From Ruminococcus flavefaciens (GTDB lineage: Bacteria; Bacillota; Clostridia; Oscillospirales; Ruminococcaceae), in the NCBI GenBank assembly GCA_902760805.1, contig CACWHY010000004.1, positions 112,582 to 176,581 on the forward strand: DNA of 64,000 nucleotides, given 5' to 3'. Positions 52,680-60,968 of the stretch are shown piece by piece. Position 1 is the stretch's first letter. Each line of letters starts with the position of its first letter. The notes below the pieces were generated by a model that saw nothing but the letters and a program-made list of their open reading frames with translations, made no database searches and was not told the origin of the DNA. A program made the position numbers and the translations under genes.

Positions 52680-54977
52680 ATGAATGACAATACCATGAAT
52701 GTTTCCAATACTCCTCCACGGCCTGAGATCGAGGTGCCGATCCCCGATACTGTCGTTACTCCGGAGGCGCTGAAAACGATCCCCGATTATGATGACAATT
52801 TCACTATCGAAATGATCATACAGAAGATCCTCAAGGAGGACAAGCAGTACGACCTGAGCAAGATCATCTCTGCCTATGAGTTCGCTGCTAAGGCTCATGA
52901 GGGACAGACCCGCTCCTCCGGTCAGCCGTACATCATCCACCCGCTGGCTGTTGCGTATATCCTGCTGGAGCTGGGCATGGACACCGATACGATCTGCTCT
53001 GCACTGCTCCACGACGTTGTGGAGGATACCGATGCTACTCTTGACGACCTGAAAAAACGCTTCGGTCAGGACGTTGCTATGCTGGTGGACGGCGTTACGA
53101 AGCTGAGCAAGATCCCCACTAACACCAAGGAGGAACAGCAAGCTGAGAATATCCGCAAGATCCTGCTGGCTATGTCTCAGGATATCCGTGTTATGATCAT
53201 CAAGCTGGCCGACCGCCTGCACAATATGCGCACTCTCAAATATCGCCCCATGGACAAGCAGCGCAATACCGCCCTTGAGACCATGAACATCTACGCTCCT
53301 ATCGCCCACCGCCTGGGTATAAGAGCTATCAAGGAAGAGCTGGAGGACCGCTCATTCCGCTTCCTGGATCCTTACGCTTACTCTGAGATCGAGCAGATCT
53401 TAGACTCCAAAAAGGAGGAGCGTGAGGCCTTCATCGAAACTATCAAAAACCGCATAGCTCAGCGCTTCAAGGATGAGGATTTCGCAGAGCCGCCCCAGAT
53501 CTCAGGAAGAGTCAAGAGCATCTACAGCATCTATAAGAAGATCTTCCTCCACCACAAAAATATCGACGAGATCTACGACAAGTACGCTGTTCGTGTTATC
53601 GTGACCACTATCGCTGAGTGCTACAACGTGCTGGGACTTATCCACGATATGTTCAGGCCTCTGCCTAACCGATTCAAGGACTATATCTCTACACCTAAGT
53701 CAAATATGTATCAGTCTCTCCACACAACTGTTCTGGGCAAGGAGGGCATCCCCTTCGAGGTGCAGATCCGTACCTGGGATATGCACGAAACGGCTGAGTA
53801 CGGCGTTGCTGCTCACTGGAAGTACAAGGAGGGCATCAAGGGCAAGGACAAAATGGAGGGCAGACTTGCTTGGGTCCGTCAGGTGATCGAGGCTCAGCAG
53901 ACCTCCGATGACGTGGAGGAGATCGTCCACATCATCAAGACAGATCTTGCTCCCGAGGACATCGTTGTTATGACTCCCAAGGGTATGTCTGTTGACCTGC
54001 CTGTGGGCTCTACAGTTATCGACTTCGCTTACCGTATCCACACCGAGATCGGCCACAAGACCGTTGGCGCTAAGGTGGACGGCAGGATCGTTCCCCTGGA
54101 TTACAAGCTCCAGACAGGCCAGATCTGCGAGATACTCACCACTAAGGACACTGACCGTGGCCCCAACCGTGCTTGGCTGCACATCGTTCAGACCAACGAG
54201 GCTCGCTCAAAGATCAGGTCGTGGTTCAAGAAGGAGCGCCGTGAGGAGAACATCGCTGAGGGCAAGGCCGAGCTGGAGAGAGAGTTCCGCAGACACCACA
54301 TCTACCTTGACGAGTCTGAGTACACTGAGTTCCTTCAGGACGACTTCCGCAGACATAACTGCTCCACTCTGGAGGACTTCTACGCCTCTATCGGCTACGG
54401 CGGAACTTCTCTGTCAAAGATCATGCCCCGCCTCAAGGACAAGTACGAAAAGCTCCATGAGGCCGACGAGAAGGACACCTCGATGCTGAAGATCGTTAAG
54501 CCCAAGGCTACCGGAAAGAGCTGCATCGTCCTTGACCAGATCGATGACCTGGCGATCAAGTTCGCCGGCTGCTGCAATCCCCTCCCCGGCGACGAGGTCG
54601 TGGGCTTCGTTACCCGTGGCTTCGGCCTTTCAGTCCACACGACCAGCTGCACCAACTATCAGGCTGCTCTTGCAAGGAACGATCCCGAGGAGCTTGAGCG
54701 CTGGTACGATATACAGTGGACAGATACGGGCAATTCTCAGCTCCAGACAAGCTTCGAGGTCACCGCTACTGACCGTGTTGGCCTTGTTTACGATATTTCC
54801 GCTGTTCTTATGGAGGCAAGAGTGCCTATCGTTCATTCCGCTTCGAGAGTCCTGAAAAACGGCAACGCTCTCTTCGAGTGCTCTATCGTTATTTCCAGCA
54901 CAGAGCAGCTGAAGGGGCTCTTCGAGAAGATCAGAAAGATCAAGGGCGTGCTCTCCGTTGAGCGCAGCAAGATCTGA
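52680..54977 (+). CDS. relA: Bifunctional (p)ppGpp synthetase/hydrolase (Rel)
   Basis: This 765-residue RSH protein has an intact hydrolase site ('SGQPYIIHPLAVA', 'LLHDVVEDTDATLDDL') and a synthetase domain ('RVKSIYSIYKKI', 'RFKDYISTPKSNMYQSLHTTV', 'VQIRTWDMHETAEYGVAAHW'). A TGS domain ('MTPKGMSVDLPVGSTVIDFAYRIHTEIG') and a C-terminal ACT domain ('VTATDRVGLVYDISAVLMEARV') follow. The intact HDxxED says both making and breaking of (p)ppGpp are possible. The neighbours recJ and the MBL hydrolase are a common setting in Clostridia. Confidence 0.96.
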   Translation: MNDNTMNVSNTPPRPEIEVPIPDTVVTPEALKTIPDYDDNFTIEMIIQKILKEDKQYDLSKIISAYEFAAKAHEGQTRSSGQPYIIHPLAVAYILLELGMDTDTICSALLHDVVEDTDATLDDLKKRFGQDVAMLVDGVTKLSKIPTNTKEEQQAENIRKILLAMSQDIRVMIIKLADRLHNMRTLKYRPMDKQRNTALETMNIYAPIAHRLGIRAIKEELEDRSFRFLDPYAYSEIEQILDSKKEEREAFIETIKNRIAQRFKDEDFAEPPQISGRVKSIYSIYKKIFLHHKNIDEIYDKYAVRVIVTTIAECYNVLGLIHDMFRPLPNRFKDYISTPKSNMYQSLHTTVLGKEGIPFEVQIRTWDMHETAEYGVAAHWKYKEGIKGKDKMEGRLAWVRQVIEAQQTSDDVEEIVHIIKTDLAPEDIVVMTPKGMSVDLPVGSTVIDFAYRIHTEIGHKTVGAKVDGRIVPLDYKLQTGQICEILTTKDTDRGPNRAWLHIVQTNEARSKIRSWFKKERREENIAEGKAELEREFRRHHIYLDESEYTEFLQDDFRRHNCSTLEDFYASIGYGGTSLSKIMPRLKDKYEKLHEADEKDTSMLKIVKPKATGKSCIVLDQIDDLAIKFAGCCNPLPGDEVVGFVTRGFGLSVHTTSCTNYQAALARNDPEELERWYDIQWTDTGNSQLQTSFEVTATDRVGLVYDISAVLMEARVPIVHSASRVLKNGNALFECSIVISSTEQLKGLFEKIRKIKGVLSVERSKI

Positions 54978-54987
54978 GGAGGCTGCT

Positions 54988-55614
54988 ATGCGCATACACA
55001 CACTTCAGCTGGGTGAGCTCCGCTCAAACTGCTATATTGCCGAAACTGCTCCCGGAAGAGCTGTTGCCGTTGACATCGGCGGCGACAGCAGGCTCTTCCT
55101 TGAATTCATACGAATGAAAAAGCTGCGCCTGACCAAGATCCTGCTGACCCACGGCCACTTCGACCATATCGGCGGAGTGGAGGAGGTCAGGGCTGCCACC
55201 GGTGCGGAGGTCTATATCCACGAAAGTGACGCTCCCATGCTGAAAAGCCCGGCTGCTTCCCTTCATTCCGCTATGTCGATCTATCCCTTCAAAGAAGTCA
55301 CCGACTACACGGTGGTCACAGGCGACTGCTACATCAACGACGGAGACTGCACCTTCCGGGTATTCCACACTCCGGGACACTCCCACGGAAGCGTCTGCTA
55401 TATCTGCGATGATGTGATGTTCTCGGGGGATACGCTGTTCTGCACTTCTATCGGAAGAACTGATTTCCCCGGCAGCAGCAAGGACCGCATGGTGAATTCA
55501 CTTGCTAGGATCTACGAGCTGGAGGGAGACTACATCGTGCTCCCCGGTCACGGTGAGAGAACTACCCTTGACTACGAAAAAGACAATAACCTCTATTTCA
55601 GGAGCTTTCGATAA
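54988..55614 (+). CDS. MBL-fold hydrolase (glyoxalase II-like)
   Basis: The start is ATG 54988 (MRIHTLQLGELRSNCYI), after GAGGAGG. The 208-residue protein has the metallo-beta-lactamase zinc motif 'LTHGHFDHIGG', 'FHTPGHSHGSVCYI', 'FSGDTLF' and 'VLPGHGERTT'. The group includes hydroxyacylglutathione-hydrolase-like and other thioesterases; the substrate cannot be told. It usually stands behind relA in this operon. Confidence 0.9.
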   Translation: MRIHTLQLGELRSNCYIAETAPGRAVAVDIGGDSRLFLEFIRMKKLRLTKILLTHGHFDHIGGVEEVRAATGAEVYIHESDAPMLKSPAASLHSAMSIYPFKEVTDYTVVTGDCYINDGDCTFRVFHTPGHSHGSVCYICDDVMFSGDTLFCTSIGRTDFPGSSKDRMVNSLARIYELEGDYIVLPGHGERTTLDYEKDNNLYFRSFR

Positions 55615-55615
55615 T

Positions 55616-57112
55616 ATGGAAAATGATAACAAAATGCCGGTCGTGCTGATCGGCAATTCTTTTAAGTACGAGGTGGAGGCCACCTGCAAGCTGTTTTTCC
55701 ACACTCAGAGATTTCGCTTCTCTCAGGACCCGGAGGACGCTTCCGGGGAGGAGTTCATCTTGGCGGAAATGCGTGATGAGGAGACTCAGACCCTGCTCTC
55801 GGCCACTGTGAAGCTGGCTGGACGGGAGGCTGTTTCCGGCGAGAAACGCCTGCCTGTGACTGCGGAAAAAACTCAGCGTGAACATGAGCTTTGCAGAGTG
55901 CTGTTCCACATCCTCTCTGACCTTACGGGCATAAGGCCGCCCTGGGGACTGATGACCGGCATCAGGCCGGTGAAAAAGGTCACTGAGCTCATGGACAGAG
56001 GACTTTCCCGTCAGCAGATCGAAGCTGAACTCACTGAGCGCTTCGAGCTTGCTCCCGATAAGCTGCGGCTGGCCTGCGAGACTGCAATAAATCAGCAGCC
56101 GATCCTCAGGAAGATCGACAGCGGTGCCGTTAGCCTGTATGTTTCGATCCCCTTTTGCCCCACTAGGTGCAGCTACTGCTCGTTTGTCTCTCACTCAATG
56201 GACTCCGCTATCAAGCTCATGCCGGAATACGTCGATGCCCTCTGCCGGGAGCTGAGGATCATCGGCGGTCTGATAAAAAAATACGGCACTCGGATCGATA
56301 CGGTCTACTTCGGCGGCGGTACTCCTACCTCCCTTGAGGCCGGCGATATACGCACGATCATGGAGTGCGTTGCTGAGAATTTCGACCTGGACAAGATCCG
56401 GGAATACAGCTTCGAGGCCGGCCGCCCTGACACCATAACCGAGGAAAAGCTCCGGGTGATCAAGGAGCTGGGCGCTACCAGGATCTCCGTCAACACTCAG
56501 ACTCTCAACGACGATGTACTGAAGGTGATCGGCAGAAGGCACTCCGGCGCTGACTTTATCTCGGCCTTTGAAACTGCCAGAAAGCTGGGCTTTGACAACA
56601 TAAACACCGACATTATCGCCGGACTTCCGACGGAGAGCTTCGAGAGCTTCCGGGATAGTCTTGACAGAGTGGTGGACCTCTCTCCTGAGAGCATCACTGT
56701 CCACACTCTCACTATTAAGCGCTCCGCAAGCCTCTTTGCTCAGGGCAACGCTAATTCCCACAACCCGGCGGCGGAAATGGTCTCATACAGCGTGGACAAG
56801 CTGCTGGAAAACGGCTACCTTCCCTACTATATGTACCGCCAGAAAAACACCGTGGACAACCTGGAAAACGTGGGCTACGCCAAAAAAGGCTTCGAGAGCT
56901 GGTACAACATCTTCATCATGGACGACACTCAGACCATTATCGGCGCAGGCTGTGCGGCCTCAACTAAGCTGGTCTTCCCCGGCGGAAGGATCGAGAGAGT
57001 CCACAATTACAAGTTCCCCTATGAGTACATCAGACAGTTCGACAAGCTAATGGAAAAGAAAAAGGAGGCAGAGGAATGCTTGCAAAAAATCAGCTCCATA
57101 CCGCCGAAATAA
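55616..57112 (+). CDS. hemZ: Coproporphyrinogen dehydrogenase-like radical SAM protein HemZ
   Basis: The start is ATG 55616 (MENDNKMPVVLIGNS), after AGGAG; the upstream open frame is inside the MBL gene. This 498-residue protein has an extra N-terminal domain (about 1-165), then the radical SAM site 'SIPFCPTRCSYCSF', 'VYFGGGTPTSL', 'EAGRPDTITEEKL', 'RISVNTQTLNDDVLK' and 'DIIAGLPTES'. This is the HemZ layout of Firmicutes. Whether it works on coproporphyrinogen or another substrate is open. It overlaps the next gene by 37 bases. Confidence 0.9.
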   Translation: MENDNKMPVVLIGNSFKYEVEATCKLFFHTQRFRFSQDPEDASGEEFILAEMRDEETQTLLSATVKLAGREAVSGEKRLPVTAEKTQREHELCRVLFHILSDLTGIRPPWGLMTGIRPVKKVTELMDRGLSRQQIEAELTERFELAPDKLRLACETAINQQPILRKIDSGAVSLYVSIPFCPTRCSYCSFVSHSMDSAIKLMPEYVDALCRELRIIGGLIKKYGTRIDTVYFGGGTPTSLEAGDIRTIMECVAENFDLDKIREYSFEAGRPDTITEEKLRVIKELGATRISVNTQTLNDDVLKVIGRRHSGADFISAFETARKLGFDNINTDIIAGLPTESFESFRDSLDRVVDLSPESITVHTLTIKRSASLFAQGNANSHNPAAEMVSYSVDKLLENGYLPYYMYRQKNTVDNLENVGYAKKGFESWYNIFIMDDTQTIIGAGCAASTKLVFPGGRIERVHNYKFPYEYIRQFDKLMEKKKEAEECLQKISSIPPK

Positions 57113-58431
57113 CCGGCCTGACCTCTGAGGGCAGCGGCGTTTGCAGAGTGGAGGAAATGGCTGTTTTCGTCCCTGAGACCGCTGTAGGCGACGTCATCGA
57201 GCTGCGCATCGTCAAGGTCATGAGCAGCTATGCCTTCGGTATCGTGGAGAAGATCCTGACCCCATCCCCTGACCGTATCCTGCCGGACTGCCCCGTTTAC
57301 AAAAAGTGCGGCGGCTGCGTCTACAGGCATATCTCCTATGAGGCAGAGTGCCGGGCAAAGGACACCGTTGTCCGTGACGCCTTCACAAGACTTGGGGGAC
57401 TTTCGCCACAATTTGACAGCTTTATTTCAGCTGAGGAGACCTGCCGCTACCGCAATAAGGCACAGTTTCCCCTTGCGGTGATCGACGGCAGGCCGGTCTG
57501 CGGTTTTTATGCTCCCAGAAGTCACCGTGTGATCCCTGTGGAGGACTGTCCTCTTCAGCCGGAGATCTTCTCCAGGATCGTTAAGTGCTGTCTGGAGGTC
57601 ATCAGCCGCAAAAAGCTGCCGGTCTACGATGAGAAAACCCACACAGGTGTTCTCCGACACATCTATATCCGAAAGGGCACCTATTCCGGCCAGATTATGG
57701 TCTGCTTCGTGGTGAGGAAGGAGTTCTCACGGCAGCTCTCTCCCCTGGTAAACGCCCTTACTGCGCAGTTTCCTGAGATCCGGGACATCGAGATGAACGT
57801 CAACCCCAACAGCACCAACGTGATCCTGGGCAGCCAGTGGGCTACGCTTTTCGGCTCAAATATTACGGACACTATGTGCGGAGATCAGCTGGTGATCTCG
57901 CCGCCTTCTTTCTATCAGGTCAACACCGTGCAGGCCGAAAGGCTCTACAGAAAGGCACTTGAGTACGCAGATCCGGCTCCCGATGATGTGGTGGCTGATC
58001 TGTACTGCGGCGCCGGTACGATCGGGCTCTCTATGGCCGACCGGGTGGGATCCGTGGTGGGCGTGGAGATAGTTCCCGAGGCTATCGAGGACGCTAAGCG
58101 CAATGCTGCACTAAACCACATCGAAAACGCTCAGTTCTTCTGCGGCGATGCAGGACGGGTCTTTGGTGAGCTCCGGGAAAAAGGCTGCTCGCCGGATATC
58201 ATCCTGCTCGATCCCCCAAGAAAGGGCTGCTCCCAGGAGACTCTGGAGACCGTCTGTCAGGCGGCTCCGGAAAAGATCGTCATGATCTCCTGCAACCCCT
58301 CCACCGCCGCCCGTGACGCTAAGTGGCTCTGCCAGAATGGGTACTCCGCTGAGAAAGTCGCCGGAGCGGATCTATTTCCTAGAACTCGGCACGTTGAGTG
58401 CGTGGTTTTGATGTCAAAGCAGAGATCCTGA
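57076..58431 (+). CDS. 23S rRNA (uracil-5-)-methyltransferase, RlmD/RlmCD-like
   Basis: This 451-residue protein starts at ATG 57076, 7 bases after GGAGG and inside the end of hemZ. It has a TRAM domain (about 5-62), a 4Fe-4S site 'CPVYKKCGGCVYRH' with a further Cys, and a SAM methyltransferase domain with 'VADLYCGAGTIGLSMA', 'DIILLDPPRKGCS' and the catalytic Cys in 'MISCNPSTAARD'. It makes 5-methyluridine in 23S rRNA (U1939, perhaps also U747). Last gene of the recJ operon; the more A+T-rich accessory DNA begins right after it. Confidence 0.93.
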   Translation: MLAKNQLHTAEITGLTSEGSGVCRVEEMAVFVPETAVGDVIELRIVKVMSSYAFGIVEKILTPSPDRILPDCPVYKKCGGCVYRHISYEAECRAKDTVVRDAFTRLGGLSPQFDSFISAEETCRYRNKAQFPLAVIDGRPVCGFYAPRSHRVIPVEDCPLQPEIFSRIVKCCLEVISRKKLPVYDEKTHTGVLRHIYIRKGTYSGQIMVCFVVRKEFSRQLSPLVNALTAQFPEIRDIEMNVNPNSTNVILGSQWATLFGSNITDTMCGDQLVISPPSFYQVNTVQAERLYRKALEYADPAPDDVVADLYCGAGTIGLSMADRVGSVVGVEIVPEAIEDAKRNAALNHIENAQFFCGDAGRVFGELREKGCSPDIILLDPPRKGCSQETLETVCQAAPEKIVMISCNPSTAARDAKWLCQNGYSAEKVAGADLFPRTRHVECVVLMSKQRS

Positions 58432-58519
58432 AACGGCACATTTTACAACCGATCTGCACACTTTGATTTTTGCAGGCCAGATCACGCTCTCGATCAAGGG
58501 TGCGTGAAACTGCTTTTTC

Positions 58520-58645
58520 CGATCTTTTAGTGTGTGGATAGAATGTTATAGCGAAAAATAGCGTAAGATCGCTGAAAATAGTCTAATCAAAAATTGCGAT
58601 TTGGGTGACTGCAAAATAGCGTTGAGTGTGGGGAAATGTTATCAA
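58520..58645 (+). repeat. Degenerate ~35-bp repeats in the intergenic region
   Basis: The 231 bases between 58432 and 58662 hold no gene. They hold related units: a clear copy at 58611-58645 (GCAAAATAGCG...GGAAATGTTATCAA), a weaker one at 58551-58590 (GCGAAAAATAGCG...GTCTAATCAA) and a partial one at 58525-58550 (GTGTGGATAGAATGTTAT). A further clear copy is at 59150-59184. The two clear copies match at 28 of 35 positions or nearly so. Confidence 0.6.
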
Positions 58646-58662
58646 TAAAAGGAGAAATCCAT

Positions 58663-59118
58663 ATGCCTGAAAACATCAATTTGCTCAATATCAGCGAAAT
58701 GCTCAAACTGCTCAGAGGCCAATATCCTGTACGCAGAGTCATAAGGTCGCAATTTGACCATGAGCCGATGAATCTGCCGACTGAGCCTTCCGTTGTTTTA
58801 GGAGACTTTATATATGAGACGCCATGCTGTCAGTGCGTTTTTCAGGACGCACTGAAAGTTCTGCTTTCAGGTTCGGCGGACGATGTGTTTCTTGGCTTCG
58901 CATACATTCAGGAAAGCCTTTTGAATGAAAAACTCAACATTGCAGGAATTCGCATTGATCTGAAAATGCTGCTCCCGCCGCTGAAAGAGGGCATTCGCCG
59001 AACCTTAAGCGGTCTGTCCGATCGAACAGCATTCTGCTCCACAAGCTGTCTGGAGTGGATCAGAACTGTCAGCAGCTCTTATGAAAAAGAATACGGGTTC
59101 ACACTCTTGGATGAATAA
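58663..59118 (+). CDS. Hypothetical protein (151 aa) flanked by repeats
   Basis: The start is ATG 58663 (MPENINLLNISEML), 8 bases after AAAGGAG. I do not recognise the family. The protein is soluble, mixed alpha/beta, with four Cys residues ('TPCCQCVFQDAL' and 'FCSTSCLEWI') and a conserved-looking 'VLGDFIYETP'. Codon use is more A+T rich than in the genes before 58.4 kb. The gene lies between two clear copies of a ~35-bp repeat (58611-58645 and 59150-59184), which could be shared promoters or recombination sites. A small immunity-type or cytoplasmic accessory protein is possible but not shown. Confidence 0.65.
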   Translation: MPENINLLNISEMLKLLRGQYPVRRVIRSQFDHEPMNLPTEPSVVLGDFIYETPCCQCVFQDALKVLLSGSADDVFLGFAYIQESLLNEKLNIAGIRIDLKMLLPPLKEGIRRTLSGLSDRTAFCSTSCLEWIRTVSSSYEKEYGFTLLDE

Positions 59119-59149
59119 AAAATCCCCGCACCACTGAATCACCAGTGAA

Positions 59150-59184
59150 GCAAAATAGCGCCCAGTATGCGGAAAGGTTGTCAA
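59150..59184 (+). repeat. Second clear copy of the ~35-bp repeat
   Basis: GCAAAATAGCG at 59150-59160, then an N4 variable block and GGAAAGGTTGTCAA, in direct orientation relative to 58611-58645. It lies about 65 bases before the start of the serine hydrolase gene. Confidence 0.6.
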
Positions 59185-59249
59185 ATCAAAACGAATAAAG
59201 CAAAATAAATCTTCCGAAAGAAAAGAAAAAGGAGCTTACATAAATTATA

Positions 59250-60716
59250 ATGAACATCAAAAAGATCGCCACAGTATTTTTATCTATTGGGACGCTGCTC
59301 ACAATCATACCGTCCCTGCCTGCCTCTGCGGCAGATTCTGTTCTGGATGACGCGGAACTGAATAATTACATCACTGAGTATGTGGATGAAACGCATACGC
59401 CCGGTTTGTCGCTTGTGGCTGTTGACGGTGAGAATACTTCCTACAAAAACTGGGGATATGACAATATTGCTCAGCAGATTCCTGCAACGGAACACACGCA
59501 TTATGAACTTGCGTCTGTATCAAAAGCATTTACTGCTCTTTCCGTATTGGTACTACAGGAAGAAGGAAAACTGTCAATCAATGATTCCGTATCGGACTAT
59601 CTTTCGTGGTTTGATGTGAAATGGCAGAGAGAAAGCTATGATCTGAAAATCTGGCAGCTCCTCAATCATACATCGGGTATTCCTGAATCTCAAACATATA
59701 AGCAGGTCAAGATTGGAACAGACGAGAGGCTGAAAGAAGACACCGCACGTATAGCTGAGGGCATTGATCTGGGATTTGAACCCGGTACGGAATTTGAATA
59801 CTGTAACCTGAATTATGATATTCTGGCATACCTTGTCGAAGTTGCCTCCGGAGAGCGTTTTGAGGATTATGTAGCGGAGGAGATATTTGCTCCCATTGGA
59901 ATGACGGAAACCGGATATGATATTCCGACAGCACAAGGCTATCAGCGCTGTTTCTGGCAGACGATCGAGTATGATGCACCGCGTTTTAAAGGATGTCAGG
60001 GTGACGGCTATGTCATTACGACGACAGCAGATATGTCTTTGTGGATCAAGGCGCAGCTTGGACAACTGGAACTCCCCGAAAAGCTTGAAAAGGCAATTGA
60101 AAAATCTCACCGTGCAGAGGATGCATCACAGTACATCAATGCGGAGGAAGGTGCTGACTGTTATTATCTGAATGGATGGATGCAGGAGAAAGACGGCAGC
60201 TATATGGAGCATTCCGGCGGGAACCCGAACTTTTCTACGATGCTTTACATTGATCGTGAACGAAACATCGGGACATTTGCGGCAACGAATATCTCATCAG
60301 ACAGCCCGGTCATTGCTGCACGAAGCGCATATAAGCTTATGACGGAAGGCAAATTCGAACATATGAGCGCCTCACCTTCGTTGGATTCAATCGCAGCCCC
60401 GATCGCCGTCGTGTTCATGCTGTTGCTTGTGTTGCTCGTAGTCTTACTGCTGACACAGAAAAAGCGGCTTGCAAAAAAAGCCGTGAATATGAAAAAAGAA
60501 AAAATCAGGCTGTGTCTCAGGCTGATCATTCTGTCGGCATTACTTGTATTATGTTTCGCCGCTCCGTATCTGATTGGATACAATTATCTGTTTGTTGCAG
60601 TGTGGCTTTCCTATTCCGCATTAATTGCACTCACAATAATTGATCTTGATCTGATTCTTATGATCGTAACAAGTATCACTCGCTATTCCCGACAGAAGCA
60701 CCAAACGAATGAATAA
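59250..60716 (+). CDS. Secreted class C beta-lactamase-like serine hydrolase with C-terminal membrane helices
   Basis: This is a 488-residue protein. Signal peptide 1-28 ('LPASAADS'). Serine hydrolase domain about 35-365, with the nucleophile in S89-VSK92, 'YCN' (184-186, the YxN motif) and 'HSGGNP' (321-326, the KTG equivalent). The C terminus has three or four hydrophobic helices (383-402, 422-440, 447-475) joined by a basic loop. Such proteins hydrolyse peptides, esters or D-amino-acid-containing substrates; a role in wall peptide trimming or beta-lactam defence is possible but unproven. The GGAG site is 15 bases from the ATG, an unusually long distance. Codon use is A+T rich. Confidence 0.85.
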   Translation: MNIKKIATVFLSIGTLLTIIPSLPASAADSVLDDAELNNYITEYVDETHTPGLSLVAVDGENTSYKNWGYDNIAQQIPATEHTHYELASVSKAFTALSVLVLQEEGKLSINDSVSDYLSWFDVKWQRESYDLKIWQLLNHTSGIPESQTYKQVKIGTDERLKEDTARIAEGIDLGFEPGTEFEYCNLNYDILAYLVEVASGERFEDYVAEEIFAPIGMTETGYDIPTAQGYQRCFWQTIEYDAPRFKGCQGDGYVITTTADMSLWIKAQLGQLELPEKLEKAIEKSHRAEDASQYINAEEGADCYYLNGWMQEKDGSYMEHSGGNPNFSTMLYIDRERNIGTFAATNISSDSPVIAARSAYKLMTEGKFEHMSASPSLDSIAAPIAVVFMLLLVLLVVLLLTQKKRLAKKAVNMKKEKIRLCLRLIILSALLVLCFAAPYLIGYNYLFVAVWLSYSALIALTIIDLDLILMIVTSITRYSRQKHQTNE

Positions 60717-60725
60717 ACAAAAAAA

Positions 60726-60770
60726 CCCCCCTCACCAAGCAGGAGCATAACTTCCTGCCTGATGAGGGGG
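60726..60770 (-). terminator. Strong terminator on the minus strand, probably the original end of the recombinase
   Basis: CCCCCTCA (60727-60734) pairs with TGAGGGGG (60763-60770), and GCAGGA (60739-60744) with TCCTGC (60753-60758). On the minus strand it is followed by a run of seven Ts. On the plus strand no T run follows, so it is oriented for a minus-strand gene. It lies directly after a recombinase-like 3' end at 60786. Confidence 0.75.
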
Positions 60771-60785
60771 ATCATTTCATTATAT

Positions 60786-60818
60786 TCACTTTTCCACGCT
60801 GACCGTCACACCGGATTG
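60786..60818 (-). pseudogene. Remnant of a serine recombinase 3' end
   Basis: Read on the minus strand, these bases code Q-SGVTVSVEK and a TGA stop (60788-60786). The recombinase at 62224-63930 reads 'FKSGVTV' at the corresponding place before its frame runs on into foreign sequence. The terminator at 60726-60770 follows at once. This looks like the natural C terminus of that gene or of a close relative. Confidence 0.6.
60799..60817 (+). repeat. Left copy of a 19-bp direct repeat bounding the 1.57-kb segment
   Basis: CTGACCGTCACACCGGATT here and CTGACCGTCACGCCGGACT at 62390-62408 match at 17 of 19 positions, in the same coding frame (codons for SGVTV on the minus strand). Confidence 0.7.
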
Positions 60819-60844
60819 ACAATCACGCAATGTTGTGATATAAT
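60816..60844 (+). promoter_or_regulatory. Sigma-A promoter of the HD / Cys-cluster / YbaK-like operon
   Basis: TTGACA (60816-60821), 17 bases, TATAAT (60839-60844) with TG extension. The -35 box straddles the edge of the 19-bp repeat. The leader to 60968 is about 118 bases and shows no other gene. Confidence 0.82.
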
Positions 60845-60968
60845 CATATCAGACCTATATGCATAGTGTAAGAGCCTTCCGGTCTTCACAGCAACGCATC
60901 CGCATTGGCGTGCTGCGGTCAGAATCATATTCACAATGTGTGACAATATAACTTTGGAGGAAATATAA

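Noticed and set aside
58452-58485. Inverted repeat GATCTG...CAGATC after the RlmD-like gene as a terminator
   Set aside because: Short arms, 20-base loop and no T run after it; I do not see a convincing terminator for the recJ operon.
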